Positions 9,925 to 19,472 are shown, counted from the first letter of the stretch. The stretch: 64,000 nucleotides of DNA from Selenomonadaceae bacterium (GCA_017554235.1 JAFZIV010000053.1:1-64000), one strand, 5' to 3'. Notes: a model not told the origin generated them from the letters alone. Numbers and translations: made by a program.

Positions 9925-11312
9925 TGGAGATTGCGAAAAAATTTTTAGAAGAGAATTTTCCAATTAAAGCGTTGGAACGTCTGAAAGAAATTTTATTGAC
10001 GGTAAATCCAGCGGACGAATGGAAAGTTCACGAATTGATAGGCGCGGCATTTCACGATATGTGCGACGCGGAAGGCGCGGTACAGGCAAGCTTTAATGCG
10101 GCTAAAACTGATACGATATTGCGAGAGCAACGGCGGCATTTTTCAAATTATCTTTTTACGCTTCACTACTTGAAAAATATCGATGCTGAAATTTTATTCG
10201 ACGCGGCAAAAATTTATAATACGCTATACCGCGACAACTATTCACTATTCACTATTAACTATTCACTAAATAAAAAAATTCACGTGGCTTATATCGCTCC
10301 GCATTTTTTAGACTCATCAGCGGCTAGATTTTACGAAACGCTGTTGACTGATTATGACAGAGAAAAATTTTTCGTGACGGCGTGGAGTTTGTCCAATGAT
10401 GAAGATGATTTTACAAAAAAAATTCGTCGAAATGTTGACGATTACTTTGATGTTTCTGAAATAAGTTTTGAGGAGACCGCGCAGAAGATTAACGAAACTG
10501 GCGCGGATATTTTATTTGACTTGGGCGGACATACCGAAGGCGGCGAGACGTTACAGATTATGGGCTATAAACCTGCGCGGGTTCAAATGTCAGGTATAGG
10601 CTATTTCGACACGACAGGGCTTGACGTGATAGATTTTTACGTAACTGACAAGTTTTTGATTGAAGGTAACGAAAAATATTTTACTGAACAAATTTTGCAA
10701 CTCGAAAGTATTTTTGCCTTTAAACCCAATAAAAAAATGATTCGCGCCAAAAATAATTTGCAACGAATCAAGCATAAAAATTTTACTTTCGGTTGTCTCA
10801 ATAACTTTATGAAAATTACCGACGAATATTTAAATTGCGTCAAAGAGATTCTTGATACCGTTCCGAACTCAAAAATTATTTTTCGCGATACAACACCGCT
10901 AAAAAGTCGTCAAGCCGCATTGACTGAAAGAATTAAACTTGCCGATATTCCGCTTAATCGCGTTGAAATTTTGCGCGGGAGTGATAACTATCTTGACGAC
11001 TACGCGCAGATTGATTTAATGCTGGACACTTTTCCATATACCGGCGGAATGATGACGGCACTTTCGATTTATATGGGCGTTCCTGTGCTGAACCTGCGCG
11101 GGAAAATTCACAGTCAGCGACTCGGCGCAGATATGTTAAGGTTGGCAGAGCTGGAAAATTTTATTGTTGATGATGTCGAATCGTACATAAAATTTGCCGT
11201 GAATTATGCGGAAAATCCTTTTGAAATTTCTCCCAATGAAAAATTATTCGATACGAAAAATTTTGTTACAAACTTTTACAACGCACTTGAAGAGGTGATA
11301 AAGTTTGCCTGA
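9924..11312 (+). CDS. OGT-like (GT41 family) glycosyltransferase
   Basis: About 462 aa from the ATG at 9924, which overlaps the upstream stop as TGATG; an in-frame GTG at 9906 is the alternative. The C-terminal catalytic region matches O-GlcNAc-transferase-type enzymes: HVAYIAPHFLDSSAA near 120, DILFDLGGHTEGGETLQ near 200 and DLMLDTFPYTGGMMTALS near 365 followed by MGVPVLNLRG. The N-terminal 110 residues look helical, like a short TPR segment. It probably adds sugars to a cytoplasmic protein such as flagellin or an adhesin. An in-frame heptad repeat (10237-10268) lies between the helical and catalytic parts. It is translationally coupled to the methyltransferase-like gene downstream. Confidence 0.8.
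   Translation: MEIAKKFLEENFPIKALERLKEILLTVNPADEWKVHELIGAAFHDMCDAEGAVQASFNAAKTDTILREQRRHFSNYLFTLHYLKNIDAEILFDAAKIYNTLYRDNYSLFTINYSLNKKIHVAYIAPHFLDSSAARFYETLLTDYDREKFFVTAWSLSNDEDDFTKKIRRNVDDYFDVSEISFEETAQKINETGADILFDLGGHTEGGETLQIMGYKPARVQMSGIGYFDTTGLDVIDFYVTDKFLIEGNEKYFTEQILQLESIFAFKPNKKMIRAKNNLQRIKHKNFTFGCLNNFMKITDEYLNCVKEILDTVPNSKIIFRDTTPLKSRQAALTERIKLADIPLNRVEILRGSDNYLDDYAQIDLMLDTFPYTGGMMTALSIYMGVPVLNLRGKIHSQRLGADMLRLAELENFIVDDVESYIKFAVNYAENPFEISPNEKLFDTKNFVTNFYNALEEVIKFA
10237..10268 (+). repeat. Heptad repeat array inside the GT41 coding sequence
   Basis: Four to five units of CTATTCA/CTATTAA in tandem, the complement of the TGAATAG-type units found between genes. It is translated in frame as NYSLFTINYSLN and sits at a domain boundary, so it appears tolerated as a linker. 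Confidence 0.75.
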
Positions 11313-12129
11313 ACTTCTGCAATTCGTTCCGCCGAATTTTTCTGCAGACGCAACCGCACTCGTCATAGGCGATGAAAAATATTTGCCGCAACTTCGTGAA
11401 CTTATGCCCGCCGCGAAAATTGCGTTAATGACTACTGAAAATTCTTCACAACTTAAAAAATTTTGTAGCAGTCTGAAAGTTGACTTGATGATTGGCGATT
11501 ACCTTAACGGCGCGTTACCAAATGAACCGAAAATTTTTGATGTGATAATTGCCGACGATTGCTTAACAAATTCGCTATACACATATGGCATAATTGCGGA
11601 ATTGGGACAACTGCTGAAAGATTCAGGCTTTCTGTTGACGAAATTTTTTAATGCACGATTTATAGGCATGCTGGAAAGTTTAAGGTGCGGAAAATTTCCT
11701 ACGCACGAACAAAAATTTTGGGCTAAGTGGGACGTTGTAAAACTTTTGCATGACGCATTTTATAAAGAGATTTATTTTATGCCAGAAGGAAAAGTTGACG
11801 CCAATGTTGACGAGTGGGTAAATTTTGGTTTTGACAATTTCAGTGATGACTTGCTTACAAAAATTTGGTTAGTCAAGGCGTGTCGCTCGACTGCTGAAGT
11901 TGCCGCATTGAAAGAATTTTTTTCTGAAGATGTCCGCGCAGATTTGTCCAGACTGATACGGCGAATTGAATATGGAATTGACGTTGATGAAAATCTTTCA
12001 CGGTTAATTGAACTTTGTAGACGCGAAAAAATTTTTGAGGATTATCTTTCAGACTTCATCGCGCAAATTGTCACTCACGAAGACGCGAAAAACTTTATAA
12101 CAAAAAAGGCGGCTAGTCAACTTGGCTAA
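11305..12129 (+). CDS. Methyltransferase-like protein paired with a glycosyltransferase
   Basis: This 274-aa protein starts at TTG 11305 after GAGGTGAT and overlaps the GT41 stop by 8 bases. The N-terminal half has a Rossmann pattern (ALVIGDEKYLPQLRELMP, then FDVIIADDCLTNSL and a LKDSGFLLTKFF strand) like SAM-dependent methyltransferases, though no clean GxGxG is visible. The C-terminal 90 residues (WLVKACRSTAEVAALKEFF to IRRIEYGIDVDENLS) strongly resemble those of the gene at 49059-49883. Both paralogues follow a glycosyltransferase. Catalytic activity is unproven. A terminator shared with tsf follows. Confidence 0.6.
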   Translation: MPELLQFVPPNFSADATALVIGDEKYLPQLRELMPAAKIALMTTENSSQLKKFCSSLKVDLMIGDYLNGALPNEPKIFDVIIADDCLTNSLYTYGIIAELGQLLKDSGFLLTKFFNARFIGMLESLRCGKFPTHEQKFWAKWDVVKLLHDAFYKEIYFMPEGKVDANVDEWVNFGFDNFSDDLLTKIWLVKACRSTAEVAALKEFFSEDVRADLSRLIRRIEYGIDVDENLSRLIELCRREKIFEDYLSDFIAQIVTHEDAKNFITKKAASQLG

Positions 12130-12139
12130 CCGTCTTTTT
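12107..12139. terminator. Bidirectional terminator between convergent genes
   Basis: AGGCGG (12107-12112) pairs with CCGTCT (12130-12135), with TAG/CTA pairs inside. A T run follows on the plus strand and, because of the A run at 12102-12107, on the minus strand as well. It serves both the methyltransferase-like gene and tsf. Confidence 0.75.
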
Positions 12140-12168
12140 GTCTTGCTTTGATTGTAATTTAGAAATTT

Positions 12169-13038
12169 TTACTTCAGCTGAGCCGCAACTTCCGCCGCGA
12201 AATCAGATTGTTTCTTTTCGATGCCTTCACCGAGTTGGAAACGCGCAAAGTTCAAAACTTTTACTTCGCCCAAAATATCTTGTACAACTTTTTCGTTGTC
12301 TTTTACAAATTCCTGTTCGACAAGGCAAACTTCTTTGTAGAATTTCTTGATACGTCCTTCGACCATACGTTCAACAATTTTTTCGGGCTTGCCTTCTTCA
12401 AGAGCTTGCTTACGAAGAATTTCTTTTTCGTGTTCCAGTTCAGCGGCGTCGACTCTTGCGCGGTCAATCGCTAAAGGATTCATAGCCGCGATTTGCAGTG
12501 CAACATCTTTACCAACTTCATCAGTGCCGCCGGACATTTCGACGAGAACGCCGATTTTGCCGCCCATATGAATGTAGCTGATAAGTTTGCCTTTTGTCTC
12601 ATAACGGATAAAGCGACGAACAGAAATTTTTTCGCCAATGGTAGCAGTTGCTTCGGTTACGAGGTCTGCAACTTTCTTTTTGCCGATTTTGCTTTCGTTA
12701 AGCGCGTCAATATCAGCGGGATTAACTTTAGCGATTTGTTCGGTAATTTCTTTGACGAGTGCGCGGAAGTTTTCATTGTTGGCAGTGAAGTCTGTTTCGC
12801 AGTTAATTTCTGCCATCGCGCCAATTTTGCCGTCAGCAGAAACGTAAGCCGCGACAGCACCTTCAGCCGCAATACGTCCCGACTTTTTAGCTGCCTTCGC
12901 AATTCCTTTTTCGCGCAAATAGTCTGCCGCTTTGCTCATATCGCCTGCAGTTTCGGCGAGAGCTTTTTTGCAGTCCATCATACCTGCGCCCGTTCTTTCG
13001 CGCAATTCCTTAACCATTGCCGCAGTTACAGTTGCCAT
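12169..13038 (-). CDS. tsf: Translation elongation factor Ts
   Basis: A 289-aa EF-Ts, the guanine-nucleotide exchange factor for EF-Tu. The N-terminal UBA-like motif [19 protein letters not shown] is at residues 9-27 and the core [11 protein letters not shown] near 80. It ends [15 protein letters not shown]. It lies 28 bases after rpsB on the same strand, the standard order. pyrH and frr, which often follow, are absent; a terminator and a convergent gene come next. Confidence 0.97.
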   Translation of the reverse strand: MATVTAAMVKELRERTGAGMMDCKKALAETAGDMSKAADYLREKGIAKAAKKSGRIAAEGAVAAYVSADGKIGAMAEINCETDFTANNENFRALVKEITEQIAKVNPADIDALNESKIGKKKVADLVTEATATIGEKISVRRFIRYETKGKLISYIHMGGKIGVLVEMSGGTDEVGKDVALQIAAMNPLAIDRARVDAAELEHEKEILRKQALEEGKPEKIVERMVEGRIKKFYKEVCLVEQEFVKDNEKVVQDILGEVKVLNFARFQLGEGIEKKQSDFAAEVAAQLK

Positions 13039-13066
13039 TTATAAAAAATCTCCTTAATTTCAAAAT

Positions 13067-13798
13067 TTATTCTTCGGTCTCTTCCTCAACGTCATCAACC
13101 GCGCCGGTTTCCACAACGCCATGATTGCCGTCAATAACAGCGTCCGCAATTTTTTCCGTCAACAGTTTAACTGCGCGGATAGCGTCATCATTGCCGGGAA
13201 TAACGTAATCAATTTCGTCAGGATCGCAGTTTGTATCAACAACGGCGACGATCGGAATATTGAGTTTACGCGCTTCAGCAACGGCGATTCTTTCTTTGCG
13301 CGGGTCAACGATAAACACGACGCCCGGCAATTTACGCATTTCTTTGATACCGCCGAGATATTTTTCAAGACGCGACATTTCATGACGAAGTTGCATAACT
13401 TCTTTTTTGGTGAGTACGTCGAAAGTTCCATCCGTCTCCATAGCTTCGAGTTCCTTTAAGCGATGAATACGTTTTTGAATCGTTTGGAAATTCGTCAACA
13501 TACCGCCGAGCCAGCGTTCATTAACGAAAAATTGTCCCGAGCGGATAGCCTCTTCTTTAACGGCTTCTTGTGCCTGTTTCTTCGTGCCGACAAACAAAAC
13601 GGTTTTGCCTTCTTCAGCTACGCTACGAACAAATTCGTAAGCTTCGTCAACTTTGCGGACAGTCTTTTGAAGGTCGATGATATAAATACCGTTGCGCTCC
13701 GTGAAAATGTACTTCGCCATTTTCGGATTCCAGCGGCGCGTTTGATGTCCGAAATGGACACCCGCCTCCAAAAGTTGTTTCATAGAAATTACTGCCAT
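13067..13798 (-). CDS. rpsB: 30S ribosomal protein S2
   Basis: A 243-aa S2 protein with [16 protein letters not shown] at residues 12-27, [14 protein letters not shown] near 95 and [11 protein letters not shown] near 165. The tail is acidic (DDVEEETEE). First gene of an rpsB-tsf operon. The ATG at 13798 follows an AGGAGG site. A promoter with a good -10 box lies about 77-106 bases upstream, leaving a roughly 70-base leader where S2 autoregulation is usually found; I could not define the structure. Confidence 0.97.
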   Translation of the reverse strand: MAVISMKQLLEAGVHFGHQTRRWNPKMAKYIFTERNGIYIIDLQKTVRKVDEAYEFVRSVAEEGKTVLFVGTKKQAQEAVKEEAIRSGQFFVNERWLGGMLTNFQTIQKRIHRLKELEAMETDGTFDVLTKKEVMQLRHEMSRLEKYLGGIKEMRKLPGVVFIVDPRKERIAVAEARKLNIPIVAVVDTNCDPDEIDYVIPGNDDAIRAVKLLTEKIADAVIDGNHGVVETGAVDDVEEETEE

Positions 13799-13874
13799 AA
13801 AAAATCCTCCTGTTCAACTTTCGCGGAAATTTATAACACAGGAAATTTTTCCGCGTGATTTTTAAACGCCGCGC

Positions 13875-13904
13875 ATTATATCATAACCTTATTGATTATG
13901 GCAA
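13875..13904 (-). promoter_or_regulatory. Promoter of rpsB-tsf
   Basis: On the minus strand TTGCCA (13904-13899), an 18-base spacer and TATAAT (13880-13875). It lies upstream of the rpsB leader and is oriented away from the GH32 gene. Confidence 0.65.
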
Positions 13905-14040
13905 GATTTTTATTTTTAATCAATTTCTTCGAGAATACTCCTAAAAGCGAGGGAAATATAAAGAAAAAAATTTTTTTGAAGGAAAAAAAGCATTGCCGCC
14001 GAATTAATTAATTTAAACTATTTAATGGAGGAAAAATTTT

Positions 14041-15462
14041 ATGAGAAATAATCGCTGGTATCCGCTTTATCATGTAGCGGCACCTATTGGTTGGATTAAC
14101 GATCCTAATGGCTTTTGTATGTATCAAGGGGAATATCACCTCTTCTATCAGTATCATCCGCATTCCGCGCAGTGGGGTCCTATGTATTGGGGACACGTCT
14201 TCACAAAAGATTTAGTTCATTGGGAACACTTGCCTATTGCTTTGTCGCCGTCTGAACCTTACGAGAGAAACGGTTGTTTCTCGGGCAGTGCGATTGAAAA
14301 AGATAATAAACTTTATCTTTTGTACACAGGTCACATTGGTTTCCCTACAGAACCGAATTTGGAAACGATTCAGACGCAGTGCCTTGCGTACAGTGATGAC
14401 GGAATTAAGTTTGAAAAATACATTGGTAACCCGATAATCAATGCGCCTAAATCTGATGAAATTCATGGCGGCGATTTTCGCGATCCTAAAGTTTGGGAAC
14501 ATAATGGAAAATATTATTGCGTTATTGGTTCAAAGACGCCTGACGGTGCGCATGGACAAGCTTTGTTGTATGAATCTGAAGACTTAATTAACTGGGACTT
14601 CAAAGGTATTTCTACGCGGGCTGAAGGCAATGAAGGCGTAATGTGGGAATGTCCGAATTTCACCGAAGTTGACGGGAAAGACGTATTGATACTTTCGCCT
14701 ATGGGAATTAATCCTGAAGGCAATAAATATTTGAACGCTATGGACAGCGGATATTTTATCGGCACGCTTGATTACGAGACCGGCAAATATAAACGCGGCA
14801 AATTTGAAATGCTTGATTACGGTTTTGATTTTTACGCGCCGCAAGTTATGCAAACTGAAGACGGACGCAGCATAATGATTGCTTGGCTTGATATGTGGCA
14901 GTCAGAAATGCCTGAACAAGCTGACGGCTGGGCAGGAATTATGAGTATTCCGCGTGAACTTCACATCAAAAATAAAAAGCTTTACACTGTACCTGTTAAA
15001 GAGCTTGAAACTCTGCGCGAAGAGGAAGTTACGCATAAAAAGTTAAAGATTTCCGAGCCGACTAAACTTGACGGCGTACAGGGCATAACAGGCGAACTTT
15101 TAGTTGACGTTGATTTAAAGAATAGTGCCAACTTTACCATTGAAGTTCGTGCAGGCGAAAATGAAAGAACTTTCCTCGTTTATGACAAAGAGTCTGCAAT
15201 TTTTGCGATTGATCGCGAAGGAGCGAGCGTAGGTCCCAGAGGTAGACGCGAAGTCAATTTGACACCTAAAAATAATTTGAAACTTAGAATTTATCTTGAT
15301 CGTTCGTCGGTTGAAGTTTTCATCAATGAAGGCGAATACGCTATATCAGCGCGAATTTATCCCGCCGAAACTTCACAGGATATTGTTTTCGTACCGCGTG
15401 ACGGCGAATTGGTTTTGAAAGAAGTCACTTTCTACACACTCGGTCAAGGCATCGCGCAGTAA
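14041..15462 (+). CDS. Sucrose-6-phosphate hydrolase/invertase, GH32
   Basis: A 473-aa glycoside hydrolase family 32 enzyme splitting sucrose, sucrose-6-phosphate or a fructan in the cytoplasm (no signal peptide). The nucleophile is D21 in WINDPNG, the stabiliser lies in FRDPKVW near residue 145 and the acid-base Glu in WECPNF near 202. The C-terminal beta-sandwich contains LDRSSVEVFINEGE. The ATG follows GGAGGAAAAATTTT. No sugar PTS or ScrR regulator adjoins it, so the phosphorylated or free substrate cannot be told apart. A GIY-YIG nuclease gene follows 21 bases later. Confidence 0.9.
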   Translation: MRNNRWYPLYHVAAPIGWINDPNGFCMYQGEYHLFYQYHPHSAQWGPMYWGHVFTKDLVHWEHLPIALSPSEPYERNGCFSGSAIEKDNKLYLLYTGHIGFPTEPNLETIQTQCLAYSDDGIKFEKYIGNPIINAPKSDEIHGGDFRDPKVWEHNGKYYCVIGSKTPDGAHGQALLYESEDLINWDFKGISTRAEGNEGVMWECPNFTEVDGKDVLILSPMGINPEGNKYLNAMDSGYFIGTLDYETGKYKRGKFEMLDYGFDFYAPQVMQTEDGRSIMIAWLDMWQSEMPEQADGWAGIMSIPRELHIKNKKLYTVPVKELETLREEEVTHKKLKISEPTKLDGVQGITGELLVDVDLKNSANFTIEVRAGENERTFLVYDKESAIFAIDREGASVGPRGRREVNLTPKNNLKLRIYLDRSSVEVFINEGEYAISARIYPAETSQDIVFVPRDGELVLKEVTFYTLGQGIAQ

Positions 15463-15483
15463 AATTTTTAGGGGGATTTTTAT

Positions 15484-16197
15484 TTGGGCGATTGTGATTT
15501 TTGGGAAAAGTCTTGTGTAATCTATGTAATAATTAATCGCGTCAACGATATGAAATATGTAGGACAAACTCGAACTAAATTGAAAAAACGTGTTTCACAT
15601 CATAAGAGGCATAATGAAGCTTATCTTGGAAATGCAATTAGATGTTACGGTTGGGATAATTTTGAAGTAGCTATTCTTGAAGAATGTAGCTCACCTGAAA
15701 AATTAGATGAACGCGAAAAATATTGGATAAAAGCACTTAATTGTAAAGTTCCAAATGGTTACAATTTGACAGATGGAGGTAATACACCTAAAGGGCGTTA
15801 TGTATCCGAACACGAAAGAAATTTAAGAGCCGCGATTAATCCCTACAAGCGTTCCGTTCGTTGCATTGATACAGGAGAAATTTTTCCTTCTGTATCGGCT
15901 GTAGAACGACGTTTTAAAGTAGGTCATTCAACTATATCTGCAGTTTGTCGCGGTAAACAAATAACTGCCGCAGGACATCGGTTTGAATATGTCGACAGTC
16001 CACTTAGTTTTGAACAAAAGTTGAGACAACCTAAAAAACCGCATACGAGAAAAGTTTGTTGTATAGAATTAAATCAAGTTTTTGATACAATTACCGAAGC
16101 CGCTAAAAAATGTAATACCCATGCGGCACATATTACGCGGGTTTGTCGTGGACAACGATCTAAAGCAGGCGGCTACCATTGGAAGTATGTAGATTAA
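15484..16197 (+). CDS. Free-standing GIY-YIG endonuclease with two C-terminal DNA-binding repeats
   Basis: A 237-aa protein starting at TTG 15484 after GGGGGA. The GIY-YIG domain fills residues 1-95: VIYVIINRVNDMKYVGQT carries the paired GIY and YIG motifs, followed by the Arg/His helix, the catalytic Glu in LDEREKYWI and GYNLTDGGN. Two NUMOD1/IENR1-type repeats follow near 125-165 and 185-237. Each reads roughly as a conserved C-I/L-E strand, a helix-turn-helix and CRG-x-Q...AGGYxW. This is the layout of phage and intron homing endonucleases, but no intron or phage gene is nearby. It sits between a metabolic gene and ilvB, 15 bases before ilvB. Confidence 0.85.
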   Translation: MGDCDFWEKSCVIYVIINRVNDMKYVGQTRTKLKKRVSHHKRHNEAYLGNAIRCYGWDNFEVAILEECSSPEKLDEREKYWIKALNCKVPNGYNLTDGGNTPKGRYVSEHERNLRAAINPYKRSVRCIDTGEIFPSVSAVERRFKVGHSTISAVCRGKQITAAGHRFEYVDSPLSFEQKLRQPKKPHTRKVCCIELNQVFDTITEAAKKCNTHAAHITRVCRGQRSKAGGYHWKYVD

Positions 16198-16212
16198 TGG
16201 AGGTGATAAAAT

Positions 16213-17883
16213 TTGATAATTAGCGGGGCTAAGGCGATAATTGAATGTTTGAGGGAGCAAGGTGTTGATACAATCTTCGGTTTCCCCGGCGGCACGCTTT
16301 TAAAGTTATATGATGAACTTTTAGACGAAAAAGAAATCCGTCAAATTTTGGTTACGCATGAACAAAATGCGGCACACGCGGCGGACGGTTATGCGCGGGC
16401 GTCGGGCAAAGTCGGTGTATGTATGGCAACTTCAGGACCGGGCGCAACAAATTTGGTAACGGGAATTGCTACGGCTTTTATGGACTCAATCCCCGTCGTT
16501 GCAATTACTGGACAAGTTGAAACGCAACTGTTAGGCAAAGACGCTTTCCAAGAGACGGACATTTTGGATATAACTATGCCCATAACTAAACATAATTTCA
16601 AAGTCAAGGATGCGCGTCAACTTGTCGGGACGATTCGTCAAGCTTTTGAAATTGCGATGAGCGGCAGACGCGGTCCCGTACTTGTAGACATTCCGCGAGA
16701 TATTTTTTCCGCTGACGTTGATTATAAGCCGAAAGTTTTTGAAGAAAAATCTGTAGGCAAGCCTGACCCCGATTTTTTAATCTGCGCGGCGGAAGCTGTC
16801 GAAGAAATTTTGAATGCTGAAAGACCTGTCGCGATAATTGGCGGCGGTGCGGTAAGTGCGGGTGCGTCGAAGGAAATTATAAATTTCATTGAACGCTACA
16901 ATTTGCCAGCCGTCAACACGTTAATGGGAATTGGTGCAATTCCGCGCAGTCATCCGCAACATTTAGGCTTTGCAGGACTTCATGGCAATAAGGCGGCGAA
17001 TCACGCTATAGCGGCGGCAGATTTGGTTATCGCGATTGGAAGTCGATTCGGTGACAGACAAACAGGCAATGTCAGCAAGTACACGCAAGCTAAAAAATTT
17101 ATTCACATTGACATTGACCCTGCCGAGATTGACAAAAATATTGCGGGAAGTTTAGGACTTGCCGGAGATATGAAAGTTATTCTTAAACTGTTGACGCGCC
17201 ACGATTATAATCAAGACCGCGCAGATTGGTGGAAACAGATTGAAAGTTGGCAGGAAAATTTTGAATACGATTATCAAGTAAACCGCTTGACAGTTCCTTG
17301 GGCAATGCATCAAATTGCTAAGAAAACTGCCGGAAAAAATTTTGCATATGCTACGGACGTTGGACAACATCAAATGTGGGCGGCGTTACATTTAAAAGTT
17401 GAAGAACCGCGCACTTGGTTTACTTCAGGCGGCTTGGGTACAATGGGATTCGGACTTCCTGCCGCTATGGGAGCGCAAATGGCTTACGGGAAAAATCGCC
17501 GCGTTATTTGCGTGACCGGTGACGGCGGAATTAAAATGACGGGCAACGAATATTACACAATCGCTCGTCTTAAGTTGCCGATAATTTCGCTTATTGTCAA
17601 CAATACAAGTCTCGGTATGATTCGCCAACTTCAAAAGGTTATGTACAAGGAACGCTACATTGCCTGCGAATTTGATTATCAAATGGATTACGTCAAATAC
17701 GCGGAAAGTTTTGGTATCAAAGCCGTTGCCGTGTCGACGCAGGAAGAATTTGCAAACTCACTTCAAAAAGCCCTCGAAGATACGGACAATCCTCGCGTAA
17801 TTGTTTTAAATGTGTGGCGCAGTTTTGTTGAACCTATGACGAAGGGCGGCGCACGTATCAACGAATTTGTAGAGTTCAAATAA
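16213..17883 (+). CDS. ilvB: Acetolactate synthase, large (catalytic) subunit
   Basis: A 556-aa ThDP-dependent enzyme condensing pyruvate to acetolactate, or with 2-oxobutyrate, for branched-chain amino acids. The catalytic Glu is in VTHEQNAAHAADGYARASG near residue 50. The FAD and central domain is at 190-330. The ThDP/Mg motif GDGGIKMTGNE...VNN is near 435-463. The start is TTG 16213 after GGAGGTGAT. No regulatory subunit (ilvN) is in the window and no T-box or leader attenuator is visible. A catabolic acetolactate synthase is a weaker alternative. Confidence 0.9.
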   Translation: MIISGAKAIIECLREQGVDTIFGFPGGTLLKLYDELLDEKEIRQILVTHEQNAAHAADGYARASGKVGVCMATSGPGATNLVTGIATAFMDSIPVVAITGQVETQLLGKDAFQETDILDITMPITKHNFKVKDARQLVGTIRQAFEIAMSGRRGPVLVDIPRDIFSADVDYKPKVFEEKSVGKPDPDFLICAAEAVEEILNAERPVAIIGGGAVSAGASKEIINFIERYNLPAVNTLMGIGAIPRSHPQHLGFAGLHGNKAANHAIAAADLVIAIGSRFGDRQTGNVSKYTQAKKFIHIDIDPAEIDKNIAGSLGLAGDMKVILKLLTRHDYNQDRADWWKQIESWQENFEYDYQVNRLTVPWAMHQIAKKTAGKNFAYATDVGQHQMWAALHLKVEEPRTWFTSGGLGTMGFGLPAAMGAQMAYGKNRRVICVTGDGGIKMTGNEYYTIARLKLPIISLIVNNTSLGMIRQLQKVMYKERYIACEFDYQMDYVKYAESFGIKAVAVSTQEEFANSLQKALEDTDNPRVIVLNVWRSFVEPMTKGGARINEFVEFK

Positions 17884-17898
17884 AAAATTTTAGCGTCC

Positions 17899-18495
17899 GT
17901 GAAAAAATTTGCATTCGACTTGGACGGCACAATTACGAAGGTTGAAACGTTGCCGATTTTGGCTAAGGAACTTGGACTTGCCGCGCAGATGAAATTTTTG
18001 ACGGACTTGACGCTGGCAGGGAAAATTTCTTTTGAAAAATCTTTTCGTATGCGCTATGAGATTTTGAAAAAAATTCCGCTTAAAAAAATTTCAGAAATTA
18101 TGAGTTCCATTGAACTTGACGAAGAGATTTTTAAGTTTATTCGCGAAAATAAATCTCAATGTGTCGTAGTTACGGGGAACTTGGATTGTTGGATCAAACC
18201 TGTTGCCGAAAAGTTAGGCTGTGAAATATTTTCATCAACCAGTGAACTTGATGTGCACGGTGTTCCAGTCTTAAAAGAAATTTTGAAAAAAGATTTTGTA
18301 ATTCGGCAACTCAAACAAACTTGTAAAAAAGTTATAGCGATTGGTGAAAGTTTTAATGATGTCCCGATGTTAAAGGCGGCGGACATTTCAATAGCTTATG
18401 GCGGTGTTCACAAACCCGTTGACGCCGCTATTTTTGTTGTCGATTATTTTGTAAACGATTCAACTACTTTGTGCAAACTTTTAAAAAGTCTTTGA
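17899..18495 (+). CDS. HAD-family phosphatase, SerB-like
   Basis: A 198-aa haloacid-dehalogenase hydrolase. Motif I is FDLDGTITK at residues 6-14, motif II VVVTGNLD near 93, motif III a Lys around 130-145, and motif IV AIGESFNDVPMLKAAD near 152. The cap between motifs I and II is short and helical, as in SerB-type phosphatases. The start is GTG 17899, with a poor ribosome site, 15 bases after ilvB. Substrate unknown; phosphoserine is possible. Confidence 0.75.
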   Translation: MKKFAFDLDGTITKVETLPILAKELGLAAQMKFLTDLTLAGKISFEKSFRMRYEILKKIPLKKISEIMSSIELDEEIFKFIRENKSQCVVVTGNLDCWIKPVAEKLGCEIFSSTSELDVHGVPVLKEILKKDFVIRQLKQTCKKVIAIGESFNDVPMLKAADISIAYGGVHKPVDAAIFVVDYFVNDSTTLCKLLKSL

Positions 18496-18521
18496 CATTT
18501 TACCACTGTCTATTTTAAAAT
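18492..18521 (+). promoter_or_regulatory. Promoter of murB
   Basis: TTGACA (18492-18497), an 18-base spacer and TAAAAT (18516-18521), 33 bases before the murB ATG and overlapping the end of the HAD gene. Confidence 0.65.
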
Positions 18522-18554
18522 AAGGAAAATTTTTGAGGAGGGAAATTTTTTTCA

Positions 18555-19472
18555 ATGGATTGCGAGGACGCATTTAAAAATAAACTCGTCGAATTTCTTA
18601 GGGGCGATCAATTTATTTTTCACGCGCCAATGTGTGAACATACAACTTTTAAAATCGGCGGCGCGGCGGACGTTTTAGTTTTCCCTTCAAACATTGAGGA
18701 AGTTGCCGCCATTATCAAACTTGCAGACGAGTTTAATTTGCCTTGTACGATTCTTGGCAACGGCTCCAACGTTTTGATTCTTGATAACGGTATACGCGGC
18801 GTTGTCGTAAAGTTTAGCGATAAATTTTTTGGCACAATCCGCGCAGAAGGTGAAAAAATTATTGCCGGTGCTGGTGCGTTGCTTAAAGACGTTTCAAAAT
18901 TCGCGGCGGAAAAATCTTTAAGCGGTCTTGAATTTGCAGTGGGTATTCCCGGCAGTCTCGGCGGCGCGGTTTATATGAATGCGGGAGCTTACGGCGGCGA
19001 AATGAAAAATATTGTCGCTAAAGTTACTGCCGTGTCGAAGTCTGCAGAGATTTTGACTTTCAATGCAGACGCTTTAAATTTGGGTTATCGTCAAAGTATT
19101 TTTCAAAAAAATGATTGCGCAATTTGTGAAGTTGAATTGAATTTGACGCGCGGAAATTTTGACGAAATTAAAAATCAAATGGCGGAATTTACTCGTAAAC
19201 GCGAAAGTAAACAGCCATTAGAATTTCCAAGCGCAGGCAGTACTTTCAAGCGTCCTAAAGGATATTTCGCAGGGACTTTGATTGATAAAACGGGTTTGAA
19301 GGGACTCAAGGTCGGCGGCGCGATGGTTTCGGAAAAACACGCAGGTTTTGTCGTAAATGCAGGCGGTGCTACTGCCGAAGATGTTTTGAATTTAATTAAA
19401 GAAGTTAGTCGGCGCGTCAATGAAGCGCACGGCGTCACGCTTACTCCTGAAGTTAGGATTATTGGGGAATAA
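18555..19472 (+). CDS. murB: UDP-N-acetylenolpyruvoylglucosamine reductase
   Basis: A 305-aa FAD enzyme reducing UDP-GlcNAc-enolpyruvate to UDP-MurNAc in peptidoglycan synthesis. FAD-binding blocks are TTFKIGGAADVLVFPSN near residue 32 and LGNGSNVLI near 70. The substrate region AVGIPGSLGGAVYMNAGAYGGE is near 135. GSTFKRPKGYFAGTLID near 228 carries the proton-donor serine. Length is typical of the type II (short) enzymes common in Firmicutes. Confidence 0.95.
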   Translation: MDCEDAFKNKLVEFLRGDQFIFHAPMCEHTTFKIGGAADVLVFPSNIEEVAAIIKLADEFNLPCTILGNGSNVLILDNGIRGVVVKFSDKFFGTIRAEGEKIIAGAGALLKDVSKFAAEKSLSGLEFAVGIPGSLGGAVYMNAGAYGGEMKNIVAKVTAVSKSAEILTFNADALNLGYRQSIFQKNDCAICEVELNLTRGNFDEIKNQMAEFTRKRESKQPLEFPSAGSTFKRPKGYFAGTLIDKTGLKGLKVGGAMVSEKHAGFVVNAGGATAEDVLNLIKEVSRRVNEAHGVTLTPEVRIIGE

